From an uncultured Odoribacter sp. (GTDB lineage: Bacteria > Bacteroidota > Bacteroidia > Bacteroidales > Marinifilaceae): DNA of 10,632 nucleotides. The position numbers and the translations under genes are program-made. Location of the stretch: the NCBI GenBank assembly GCA_900548135.1, contig URJC01000059.1, positions 1-10,632 on the forward strand, read 5' to 3'. Below are positions 1-7,703 of the stretch, in pieces (the first letter of the stretch is position 1; every line of letters begins with the position of its first letter). Below the pieces are notes generated by a model. It did no database searches, had not been told where the DNA came from, and worked only from the letters and a program-made list of their open reading frames with translations.

Positions 1-2726
1 ATTCCGGGGATGGTTTGGTCGTAATGGACGGGGATAAACGAATCGGATCCTTAAATGTGAAGGAAAAATTTCCACATCTCAGTCCGATTTCCATAATCAC
101 TGAAATCAACAAAGGCCAATTTCTGTTAGGTACTCAGGAAGACGGATTGATATTCATAGACGAAGCACAACAAGAATTCTATATCATGGACGGACAGACT
201 TTCGGTTTTTCCTCCGAGGACAAGATTTGGATAACCGGTATAGCCAAAGATCCGGATGGCAGTATCTGGGTCGGCACCAATGGGGCCGGACTTTTCCATT
301 TCAACGAAAAACTGGAATTGGAAAGGAATTATAACAAGGAAAACGGCTTAAATAATGAATGCATATATAGTTTCATCAATCAAAGGGAAGCATTGTGGCT
401 GACTACAAACCGGGAAATCTACCGACTCAATAAAAAGAACGGACATTTCGATGCCTTTTACTCTAAAACCGGATTTATTCCACAGGAGTTCAGTCCTTAT
501 GCAGCTTATTGCAGCCTGGACGGAATTTTTTATTTCCCTTCCACAGAGGGTTTCCTGGAATTCGATCCCAAATATCTGACAGACAATGAGGAAGCTCCCG
601 TTGTATTGTTAACTTCTCTATCCATCAATAACAAAGAAGAAATACCGGGGAAAAGCAAATTACTTCATAAACAATTACAACGCCAGAAGAAACTCATACT
701 TCCTTATCACCAAACCAACATTACGATAGGGTACACAGCCCTGAATTTCCTATACTCAGAACAGACCAATTATGCCTATCGTATGGAAGGAGTGGATAAA
801 AACTGGAATCATGTAGGTAACCGGCGGACAGCATTTTACAGTAACCTGTCACCCGGAGAATACAAATTCCGGGTAACAGCCTCCAACAACCGGGGTGTGT
901 GGAACAAAGACGGGGCAGAGTTTCAGATTATCGTATTATCTCCTCTGTGGTTCCGGTGGTGGGCCTGGTGTGCCTATATACTGATTACAGTATTTGTTAT
1001 TTACAAAATCATTATGGCCCGGCACCGGAAACATGAACTGGAAGCCTCCTTATTAAGGGAACATCTGGAACAAAAGAAACTGGAGGAAATTAATCAGGAA
1101 CGTATGCGCTTTTTCACTCAGGTAACTCACGAATTCCGTACCCCCCTGACCTTGATCATTAATCCATTGGATGACCTGGCCAGAAAATATTTCCATATTG
1201 CAGGCATCAAAGAAGCCCTGTTGCCTATCCGGAAAAATGCGGACCGTTTATTATCACTGGTCAACAGCCTTATGGATCTCCAAAAACAAAATACAGGGCA
1301 GGAGAATCTGAAATATTCTACCTTTGATTTTATCGCCTTTCTGCGGGAAATAAAATGTTCTTTTACAGCCTTGGCAGAACAAAGAAATATAAAACTGGAA
1401 TTATTGACCGAAAATGAAATCCTGCCTGTACATTATGACCGGGAGAAATTGGAACGTCTGTTTCTCAATCTGCTCTCCAATGCCTGCAAATTTACTCCTT
1501 CGGGAGGTACGGTCACGCTTTCTTATCAGTTACTGACTCATCAGGAAGCACAATCCTGCAATTTACCATCAACCTCTCCGGATCTGCCGGCCACCTCACC
1601 GACCTATCTGCTTGCCCATGTCTGCGATACCGGAATCGGTATACCTGAAGACCAGGTTGAACGGATTTTTGATCCTTTCTGGCATTCAGACAAAGACCTT
1701 CATGGTGAAATTACAGGAAGCGGTATGGGACTCAGTATCACCAAACTAATTGCCGAACAACACGGAGGAGCAATTCGGGTCAAAAAGGTGGAACCGACAG
1801 GCACCGATATGTGCATTTTCCTGCCTTACCATCCCATTCCTGCCTCAGAAATCAGCGATTCCTACTTCATCAACGAACAAGAAAAAAATGAAGTCAGTAT
1901 CAAAGATACTCCGAATGTATTGGTAGCTGAAAAGAAACGCTACAGAATACTCCTTGTAGAGGATAATCAGGATATTCTGTCTTATATCAGCCGGAACTTA
2001 TCTGCCTCTTACCAGATTTTTACAGCAGGAAACGGTATAGAAGCCTTGGAAATTGTAAAAAAGGAATTACCCGATATGATTGTCAGCGATATCATGATGC
2101 CTGAAATGGATGGTCTGGAACTCTGCCGGCAGATCAAACAAGATATCCGGTTGTGTCATATACTGGTCATATTGCTGACTGCCCGCTCAATGAGCCTGCA
2201 AATGGAAGAAGGATTTGATGCCGGTGCAGATGACTACATCGTCAAACCTTTCCGGATCTCTCTGTTACAAAGCCGTATCCGCAATTTATTTTCCAACCGG
2301 GAACAATTAAAAGAAATCTTCAGTAAAAAATTCTCATTGGAAAACCTGGGTATAGAAGTAACCTCTACGGACGAAACTTTTGTAAAACGGTATATACAGA
2401 TCGTACAGAATAATTTCACCAATCCTAAACTGGATGTCGATTTCATCTGTCAGGAAATGGGAATGAGCCGTGCTAATTTTTACAAAAAACTACATACGGT
2501 GACGGATCTTTCGCCTATGGATATGATTCGTAACATCCGGTTGGAAAGTGCCGCACAACTGCTGAAAGAAAGCCAGTTGACCATATCTGAAATTACAGCC
2601 CGGGTTGGATTCAATAGCAATTCTTATTTCAGCACTTGTTTTAAAGCTTTGTACGGAGTATCCCCCAAAGCATATCAGGCCAATTATGATAATGAAGCCC
2701 GGAATCAGGAAAATAAAGATTCCTGA
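1..2726 (+). CDS. Hybrid two-component system sensor/regulator (HTCS), 5'-truncated by the window edge
   Basis: One-piece sensor, kinase and regulator of the Bacteroides HTCS family. It typically spans the inner membrane, senses a periplasmic glycan fragment and activates a nearby polysaccharide locus. The reading frame is open to base 3, so the true start and most of the sensor lie upstream; numbers below count from the TTG at 15. Seen in order: Reg_prop beta-propeller repeats (such as IWVGTNGAGL, about 78-90), a Y_Y_Y domain (about 235-308), a membrane helix rich in W (about 311-335), a HisKA H-box with His372 in THEFRTP, and a HATPase with N-box Asn489, G1 DTGIGIP (538) and G2 GSGMGLS (568). 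A receiver domain follows with acidic E649/D650, phosphoacceptor Asp692, Thr722 and Lys744, then an AraC-type HTH (about 795-895). All catalytic residues are present, so it should be functional. No SusC/SusD genes lie downstream; its target may lie to the left. The LUD gene follows after 43 bp and could be cotranscribed. Confidence 0.96.
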   Translation, partial: SGDGLVVMDGDKRIGSLNVKEKFPHLSPISIITEINKGQFLLGTQEDGLIFIDEAQQEFYIMDGQTFGFSSEDKIWITGIAKDPDGSIWVGTNGAGLFHFNEKLELERNYNKENGLNNECIYSFINQREALWLTTNREIYRLNKKNGHFDAFYSKTGFIPQEFSPYAAYCSLDGIFYFPSTEGFLEFDPKYLTDNEEAPVVLLTSLSINNKEEIPGKSKLLHKQLQRQKKLILPYHQTNITIGYTALNFLYSEQTNYAYRMEGVDKNWNHVGNRRTAFYSNLSPGEYKFRVTASNNRGVWNKDGAEFQIIVLSPLWFRWWAWCAYILITVFVIYKIIMARHRKHELEASLLREHLEQKKLEEINQERMRFFTQVTHEFRTPLTLIINPLDDLARKYFHIAGIKEALLPIRKNADRLLSLVNSLMDLQKQNTGQENLKYSTFDFIAFLREIKCSFTALAEQRNIKLELLTENEILPVHYDREKLERLFLNLLSNACKFTPSGGTVTLSYQLLTHQEAQSCNLPSTSPDLPATSPTYLLAHVCDTGIGIPEDQVERIFDPFWHSDKDLHGEITGSGMGLSITKLIAEQHGGAIRVKKVEPTGTDMCIFLPYHPIPASEISDSYFINEQEKNEVSIKDTPNVLVAEKKRYRILLVEDNQDILSYISRNLSASYQIFTAGNGIEALEIVKKELPDMIVSDIMMPEMDGLELCRQIKQDIRLCHILVILLTARSMSLQMEEGFDAGADDYIVKPFRISLLQSRIRNLFSNREQLKEIFSKKFSLENLGIEVTSTDETFVKRYIQIVQNNFTNPKLDVDFICQEMGMSRANFYKKLHTVTDLSPMDMIRNIRLESAAQLLKESQLTISEITARVGFNSNSYFSTCFKALYGVSPKAYQANYDNEARNQENKDS

Positions 2727-2769
2727 TTGATGGAGGTTACCTAAATATACAACTGAATAATTGAATACC

Positions 2770-3405
2770 ATGGACACCCTTATACTGGAAAAAACCATTA
2801 CTGCTCTGAAACGCAATCATTTCGATGTTTTTCTGACAGGAACTCCGTCAGAAGCCAAAGAATTATTTTTCAGGGAAATCTTTCCCAGCCTGCAAATTGA
2901 AACAGTCTCCTGGGGCGATTCTGAAACCCTGAGAGCCACAGGAGTCTTGGAAATCCTCCGCCAAAACCCTGAAATATCCCTCATTTCCACCTTCGGTCCC
3001 GAGATGAGCCGGCAACAAAAAATTTACTGGAGGCGTCAGGCCCTGCTCAGTGACCTGTTTCTGACTGGCAGCAATGCACTGACGCAAAAAGGGCAACTGG
3101 TCAATCTGGACATGATTGGCAACCGGGTAGGAGGTATTACTTTCGGCCCGAAAAATGTGGTACTGTTCATTGGCATCAATAAAATCACTGAAGATCTGGA
3201 AGCCGCAATGCACCGGATCCGCACCATTGCAGCGCCAAAGAATGCCATGCGTCACGAAGGTTTCCGTACTCCTTGCCACCGAACCGGCGTATGTATGGAC
3301 TGCAACAGCCCTGACCGGATCTGTAATGTATGGACCATCACCGAAAAAAGTTATCCGGCCGGACGTATTAAAATTATTTTGATCCGCCAGGAATTAGGAC
3401 TATAA
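2770..3405 (+). CDS. LUD-domain protein (LutC/YkgG-like, DUF162 family)
   Basis: A 211-residue protein of the LUD (lactate utilization) family, whose members include LutC and the C-terminal part of LutB. The family features visible are a TGSNALT segment (99-105), a GNRVGGITFGP core (117-127) and GINKIT (135-140). The C-terminus carries four cysteines, C169, C175, C178 and C185 (CX5CX2CX6C), a pattern found in the stand-alone anaerobe form, which could bind metal or an Fe-S cluster (inference). Start: ATG at 2770 is preferred; TTG at 2761 is the only other in-frame option because TAA at 2758 closes the frame. No lutA or lutB neighbour is present, so a role in lactate oxidation is not supported by context; 'lactate utilization protein' is a family label only. 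It follows the HTCS gene by 43 bp, possibly as read-through. Its last 6 bp overlap the end of the convergent propeller gene. Confidence 0.88.
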   Translation: MDTLILEKTITALKRNHFDVFLTGTPSEAKELFFREIFPSLQIETVSWGDSETLRATGVLEILRQNPEISLISTFGPEMSRQQKIYWRRQALLSDLFLTGSNALTQKGQLVNLDMIGNRVGGITFGPKNVVLFIGINKITEDLEAAMHRIRTIAAPKNAMRHEGFRTPCHRTGVCMDCNSPDRICNVWTITEKSYPAGRIKIILIRQELGL

Positions 3406-4564
3406 AAACAGGCCATTTCTGAATTTCATCTTTAACAACAGGTTATTAGTTCCATCCGGATCCTGAAGTTTCTCACCTTTTTGGCAGAACAATGTATTTT
3501 TCCTATTCAGTGCTTCGTTGTAATTTTCCGGATTGACGAGAAAAATCAATTCATTCGTCTCTGTCAAAGCTTTTGCCCCCCTAAGTAACTCATATTCCCA
3601 GGAAGTCCTTTCCAACCCTTTGCAAAGTATTTTACCGGAATCCTTATGATACAACAAATGATAATATTTATAATGTTTCCCTGTCTGGATAATAAAAAAA
3701 TACACATATTCACTATTTTCCAGGCATTTATCTACCGATAAATGATCTTCTTCAGTCATTACGTGCATCACTTCAGCCATAGGACGTCCAAATAAATCCT
3801 GAGGATAAGCCAACGATCCAAAATCAAACTCAAAAAATGTCCGGATGGTATCCGGTAGAATCCTGTAAACCTGATTATCAAAATGAGAAAAATAAAGAAC
3901 AGATTGATCATCACCCACAGAAAAACTTTTTTCCGGAATACCTGCGTGTAAAGTATGGGCAAGCGGCAAATATTTTCTTATCACTTTATTCTGTTTATCA
4001 ACTTCATATATCTGCTCATTTCCAATTTGCTCATCAGCAGTCACCCCCTTACACAACCAATAGTTTCCATTACTTCTTTTTATAAAGGAACATGCATTTA
4101 TGCCATTTCTATCCCCTATAAACCTGCCATCTAATGAATAACTATAAATTTTTTTATTATAATAGGATAATATTTCCACTACTCCGCGTTCAGTATCCAC
4201 CCAGAAATCTGTAGCCGAAATGTATTTTCCGGGCCCCCTGTCCGGCCCTTCCAATTTTATTTACAAACTTTCCATCTTCCTCCAATACAAAAACTTGTTG
4301 TTCAACCGGATCTAAAAAATAAAATTTACTTCCAATAAGACGGAGCTCTGCATTACTACTAATAAAACAGGCGCTGTCACTTTCCAAAGGAACGTAAGCA
4401 ACCTTAGCAAATACTTCATCAGAGAACAAATTATCTTTTTTATTCAACTGATCAAAATCTATCTTTACATTTCCGTTCTCTTTCGGATGTGAACACAAAA
4501 CAAATAAACCCACAGATAATATCCCCAATATAATTTCAGTTAAGTATTTCGTAAGCCAATACAT
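3400..4564 (-). pseudogene. 6-bladed beta-propeller lipoprotein, broken by a +1 frameshift
   Basis: Surface or periplasmic 6-bladed beta-propeller protein of the type abundant in Bacteroidales; its ligand is unknown. The N-terminal part (ATG at 4562-4564) has K6, a hydrophobic stretch 11-23 and Cys24, which suggests a lipoprotein although the residues before Cys (FVL) fit the lipobox poorly. A TTG at 4591 is an alternative start that would only add nine residues. The frame reads through YVPLE, FYFLDP and the blade motif KIGR, then shifts and stops after about 17 foreign residues. Removing one base from the C5 run at 4234-4238 (G5 on the coding strand) restores GQGPGKYISATDFWVD, the expected propeller continuation, and the frame stays open to TAG at 3400-3402. 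The repaired product would be 387 residues, a normal length for this group. The rest of the gene shows no other damage, so the lesion is recent, phase-variable or a sequencing error. The gene is more AT-rich than its neighbours. Confidence 0.85.
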
Positions 4565-4591
4565 TTTAATAAATTTTTCATAAATATACAA

Positions 4592-4811
4592 TATTTACAT
4601 ATAATTCAAAAATATAATAAACATAAAATCACAATATATATCAATTATTTTACTTACACGTATTCCATTTCGTTGTATCCAAATTAAAACTTAAATCTTC
4701 GGAAGGTTACAAATTACATAAAAGGAAGTAAAACAAACGAATAACGACATCTCTATTTTACAAAATTTTATTGTATTTTTACGAAGAAAAACATAAAAGC
4801 TGAATCATCCG
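4592..4811. other. AT-rich spacer without a recognisable gene
   Basis: This 220-bp stretch separates two divergently oriented damaged genes. It is strongly AT-rich with stops in all frames. It holds the probable promoter of the propeller gene on the left. A weak -7-like TATTTTTA at 4774-4781 could have served the glycosyltransferase on the right, but no -33 box accompanies it. No hairpin or repeat of note was seen. Confidence 0.6.
4607..4634 (-). promoter_or_regulatory. Possible Bacteroidetes-type promoter of the propeller gene
   Basis: On the minus strand TATTTTTG (plus 4607-4614) matches the -7 consensus TAnnTTTG exactly. A TTG (plus 4632-4634) lies 17 bp upstream, somewhat closer than the usual 19-21 bp. 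This would give a leader of about 35 bases before the ATG at 4564. The region is very AT-rich, so a chance match is possible. Confidence 0.4.
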
Positions 4812-5210
4812 ATGATTTCATCTACTCCCCCAGATCATGAATTGGTCACAGTAGTCATCCCGGTATACAATCAGATTGCGACACTTTTACGTGCAATCAT
4901 GAGTGTCCAGTCCCAGACCTATCCGCATTGGGAAGCCTGAATTGTGGACGACGGTTCGGACTGTGAAATGGCATCGGTCACACAGCAATGGGGAGATTCC
5001 CGGCTTCATTATTTCCGTCTTTCCCGGCATCAAAATGCCAACGCAGCCCGGAATGCCGGCATTCTCCAAGCCAAAGGCCAATACATAGCAATACTCGACT
5101 CCGATGATGAGTGGCTGCCGGAACATCTCGAAAAATCATATCAATGTTTAAAGAATCATCAGACCGACGGTATTTACGGCAGCCTGATCATCGACCGTAT
5201 TACCTGTCAG
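4812..5210 (+). pseudogene. Family 2 glycosyltransferase remnant (in-frame TGA, 3' half missing)
   Basis: N-terminal portion of a GT-A fold family 2 glycosyltransferase, which would transfer a sugar from a nucleotide-sugar donor. From ATG 4812 it reads VTVVIPVYNQ (residues 12-21), SVQSQTYPHWEA, then TGA as codon 43 (4938-4940). It continues in the same frame with IVDDGS (44-49), AARNAG and the metal-binding LDSDDEW (95-101). The stop sits where family members often have an aromatic or aliphatic residue before IVDDGS, so a TGG-to-TGA change is the simplest cause. Homology appears to end near codon 132 (about 5205). The frame runs on to TAA at 5277-5279, but those bases are better explained as the opposite strand of the ABC transporter fragment. 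The acceptor-binding half is absent. With both a stop and a truncation, the gene cannot give a working enzyme. Confidence 0.85.
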
Positions 5211-6051
5211 CAAACATATAGTCCGGATTTTTATATACAGAAGGGGCAATCAATATCCGCTGCTTTTGTCCACTACTAAGTCCATGTCCGTCACTTCCGA
5301 TTTTAGTTTCATACCCCATTGGCAATTCCCGGATAAAATCCCGGATATTCGCCACATCAGCAGCCTGCTCTACCCGTTGTTTGTCGGAATATTCATCGAT
5401 GACTCCAATGTTGCGTTTAATGGTATCAGAAAAAATAAAACCTTCCTGCATCACAATACCACACTTCAAACGCCATTGCCGCGGGCTGTAATTACCCAGG
5501 CTAATCCCGTCCAATAAAATATCTCCGGACACCGGTTGATAAAAACCCAGTAACATTTTGATCAAGGTGGTTTTTCCGCTGCCACTCATTCCCACGATAG
5601 CCGTAACTTTCCGGGCCTGTATACGTTCCCACTCCCAGCGTTTTTGTTTCTCACAACCATACAACTTAATCTCCTGCATACCTGTAATGAGCTGCACCAC
5701 ATTGCCCTGATTGGCAGAAGCTTCCTGAAAACGCATATAATCCAACTCCCGCCGCCGTTTCAGGAACAAAGTCACCCAACCGACATACAGGACGCTTTCG
5801 ACCAGAAAAACCACCAGTATCAGACCGTGGTAACCTGCCATGATAAAGACATAAACAAAAAAAGTCACAATGCCAAAAACCATACTGATCAACGTACCTG
5901 TCAAAAATGACTGTATGCGCCCATGATCCCCGATACGCTGCATAATATCCCCGATCAATTTTACGACAAAAAAAACCAACAATCCATCACCGAAAGCTGC
6001 TTCACTTGCTTTCCTACCATGATGCCGATATAACATAACTTCATATTCCAC
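5200..6051 (-). pseudogene. Peptidase-type ABC exporter remnant (both ends and an internal block missing)
   Basis: Fragment of a bacteriocin/RiPP-exporter-like ABC transporter (C39 peptidase, membrane domain, ATPase in one chain). The 283-codon frame begins at GTG 6051 with about 25 residues I cannot match. It then shows the membrane-domain signature KLIGDIMQRIGDHGRIQSFL (31-50), two hydrophobic helices, and QEIKLYGCEKQKRWEWERIQ (126-145). At residue 147 it jumps straight into the ATPase: KVTAIVGMSGSGKTT with Walker A (154-162), Q-loop MQEGF, and signature LSSGQKQR (259-265). Lost are the peptidase and first helices, roughly 170 residues between the coupling region and Walker A (in-frame deletion, junction near 5610), and everything from Walker B onward, where FFDEA has decayed to FADR followed by TAA. 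No part of the fragment could form a working transporter. Family size of about 720-750 residues is from general knowledge. Alternative: an export-only MsbA-like ABC protein, less likely given the GDIMQRI and GCEKQKRWEWE motifs. Confidence 0.85.
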
Positions 6052-6124
6052 AACTCAATTGTTTTCCCGGTTGATCTTCCATATATCCTCAAACATCTCT
6101 GAATGACATCCATAGACGATTCAC

Positions 6125-6155
6125 TTGGTGCTTTAATCTGTTTTTCCTATATTTG
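6125..6155 (+). promoter_or_regulatory. efp promoter, Bacteroidetes sigma-A (RpoD/ABfr) type
   Basis: TTG at 6125-6127 and TATATTTG at 6148-6155, spaced by 20 bp, match the -33 TTG and -7 TAnnTTTG consensus of Bacteroides primary-sigma promoters. The predicted start is near 6161, leaving an A-rich leader of about 34 bases with no Shine-Dalgarno motif, as is usual for this phylum. Confidence 0.75.
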
Positions 6156-6194
6156 CAGCCTCAACTAAAATTATAATCAAAAACAATAGAATAA

Positions 6195-6764
6195 ATGGCA
6201 ACAACAGCAGATTTCCGCAACGGATTATGTATTGTATTCAAGGACGATTTATATACAATCGTACAGTTTCAACACGTAAAACCCGGTAAAGGCCCGGCTT
6301 TTGTAAGGACAAAACTAAGAAATGTTAAAACCGGCCGTATACTGGAAAACACATTCACCTCAGGAGTTAAAATCGACACGGCCCGTATCGAAAGACGTCC
6401 GTATCAATTCCTGTACAAAGAAGGCGAAGACTATGTGATGATGCATACCGAGACCTTCGAACAGGTAAACATCCCGGAAGATCTGATCAATGCCCCCCAA
6501 TTTCTGAAAGAAGGAGATGCCGTAGAAATGGTGGTACATGCCGACACAGAAACTCCGCTTTACGTTGAGTTATTGCCAAGTGTCGTCCTGGAAGTAACTT
6601 ATACCGAACCGGGCCTGAAAGGTGATACTGCTTCCTCTACAGCATTGAAACCGGCAGAGGTGGAAACAGGAGCCAAAGTGATGGTACCTTTATTCGTAGA
6701 AACAGGAGAAAAAATTCGTGTATCTACAGCTGATGGCAGCTATGTAGAAAGAGTAAGAGAATAA
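6195..6764 (+). CDS. efp: Elongation factor P
   Basis: Translation factor EF-P, which binds between the P and E sites and rescues ribosomes stalled at polyproline. It has 189 residues, close to the family norm, with the three-domain layout: KOW-like domain I (about 1-65), OB domain II (about 68-125) and OB domain III (about 130-189). The tip loop reads [10 protein letters not shown], placing Lys32 where E. coli EF-P carries the modified Lys34. The loop is of the lysine type, so a modifying system of the EpmA type or none may act on it; none is encoded here. The C-terminus carries the family motif [21 protein letters not shown], read as two adjoining blocks ([12 protein letters not shown] then RVSTADG). 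Monocistronic, with its own promoter upstream and a hairpin 15 bp past the stop. Confidence 0.98.
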   Translation: MATTADFRNGLCIVFKDDLYTIVQFQHVKPGKGPAFVRTKLRNVKTGRILENTFTSGVKIDTARIERRPYQFLYKEGEDYVMMHTETFEQVNIPEDLINAPQFLKEGDAVEMVVHADTETPLYVELLPSVVLEVTYTEPGLKGDTASSTALKPAEVETGAKVMVPLFVETGEKIRVSTADGSYVERVRE

Positions 6765-6779
6765 CTACTTCACTCTAAA

Positions 6780-6810
6780 AATCACTCCAAAAAATATTTT
6801 TGGAGTGATT
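6780..6810. terminator. Strong hairpin between the convergent genes efp and rnc
   Basis: A perfect 14-bp inverted repeat, AATCACTCCAAAAA paired with TTTTTGGAGTGATT around a 3-base ATA loop. It starts 15 bp after the efp stop. The outer 9 bp are mixed sequence and the inner 5 bp are A:T, so a run of U lies in the 3' arm rather than after it, on either strand. A bidirectional terminator for efp and the leftward acpP-fabF-rnc operon fits the position. Confidence 0.65.
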
Positions 6811-6937
6811 CATATACAGGTACAGAGCTTTGGAGAGATTCTAAAAATACGCCACTTCTTACCCTTAATGCAATACGTCAGGGTAACCTATTCTTTCAAC
6901 CAGACAAATCAGGATAACAAACAAATACTTCCGCTAA

Positions 6938-7681
6938 TCAGATTTCAATATTTCCGTTAGCTTCCTGAGTAAGAATATCGATGACAATTTTAGCTGCATT
7001 TTGTTCAGCTTCTTTTTTGGAAGTTCCCTCTCCTTTTCCTTTTTCTTCTTTGTCAATATACACCAGGCAACAGAATTTATTCCGGCGTCCCCGGGAGTTT
7101 TCTTCGGTTCCGAAATGAATATCGACTTTATTTTTTTGTCCCCACTCAATCAAACGGCTTTTATAGTTGGTATCGACAGTCACCAAATCCTTAATATTAA
7201 AGAAATTAGGAAAGATAAACTTCTCTATGAAACGTTTGGTATTAGTAAACCCCTGATCCAGGAACATAGCCCCGATAAAAGCTTCAAAGACATCACCGTA
7301 AATATGTTTATTACGAGAAATATCTGACTTAGCAACAACAGCTTTATCCAAACCAATATGAATTGCCAGTTCATTCAGGGACTCCCGGCTGACTACTTTT
7401 GAACGGACGCGGGTGAGGAATCCCTCATCTTTGTTAGGAAAGAATTTATACAATAATTCAGCAACGATAGCTCCCAAAACAGCATCACCCAGAAATTCAA
7501 GCCGTTCATAATTCAAGACTACTCCATTAGTTGTCATTTTAGAAGCTGACTTATGTAACAGAGCTAAACGATAAAGTCCTTTGTTGTTGGGTACAAAACC
7601 GATCTGAGAAATAGACAATCCATAAAACTTTCCATTCCGATGGAGGTAAAGTCTTATGGATTGAATGATTTGTCTAATCAC
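6938..7681 (-). CDS. rnc: Ribonuclease III
   Basis: Double-strand-specific endoribonuclease that processes rRNA precursors and structured mRNAs. It has 247 residues with a catalytic domain (about 20-160) holding the signature NYERLEFLGD (57-66). E59, E62, D66, D130 and E133 line up with the catalytic acidic residues E38, E41, D45, D114 and E117 of the E. coli enzyme. A dsRNA-binding domain follows (about 172-240) ending in GTSKKEAEQNAAKIV. The start is GTG at 7679-7681: an in-frame TAA lies five codons upstream and no in-frame ATG occurs until inside the catalytic domain. It is the last gene of the acpP-fabF-rnc operon, 22 bp after fabF. Confidence 0.97.
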   Translation of the reverse strand: MIRQIIQSIRLYLHRNGKFYGLSISQIGFVPNNKGLYRLALLHKSASKMTTNGVVLNYERLEFLGDAVLGAIVAELLYKFFPNKDEGFLTRVRSKVVSRESLNELAIHIGLDKAVVAKSDISRNKHIYGDVFEAFIGAMFLDQGFTNTKRFIEKFIFPNFFNIKDLVTVDTNYKSRLIEWGQKNKVDIHFGTEENSRGRRNKFCCLVYIDKEEKGKGEGTSKKEAEQNAAKIVIDILTQEANGNIEI

Positions 7682-7703
7682 AGCCCAAAAATTTAGTATG
7701 TGA

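Noticed and set aside
2863..3279. Minus-strand frame of 138 codons opposite the LUD gene
   Set aside because: Antisense shadow of a gene with clear family motifs; no domain or initiation signal of its own.
4653..4706. Short minus-strand frame ending in TTKWNTCK, resembling the tail of a cysteine-containing peptide upstream of the propeller gene
   Set aside because: Only 18 codons between stops, no start codon and no leader sequence; in AT-rich spacer this is compatible with chance.
4938..4940. TGA as a selenocysteine or recoded codon
   Set aside because: The position is not catalytic, no following selenocysteine-insertion hairpin was seen, and the gene is truncated anyway, so a nonsense mutation is enough.
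5644..5910. Plus-strand frame opposite the ABC fragment
   Set aside because: Shadow of the ABC transporter coding sequence; the translation is low-complexity and unlike any family I know.
6841..6937. Possible small RNA or tRNA in the efp-rnc gap
   Set aside because: Only a weak 5-bp pairing (ACCCT with AGGGT around a 14-base loop) was seen, with no cloverleaf and no promoter match.
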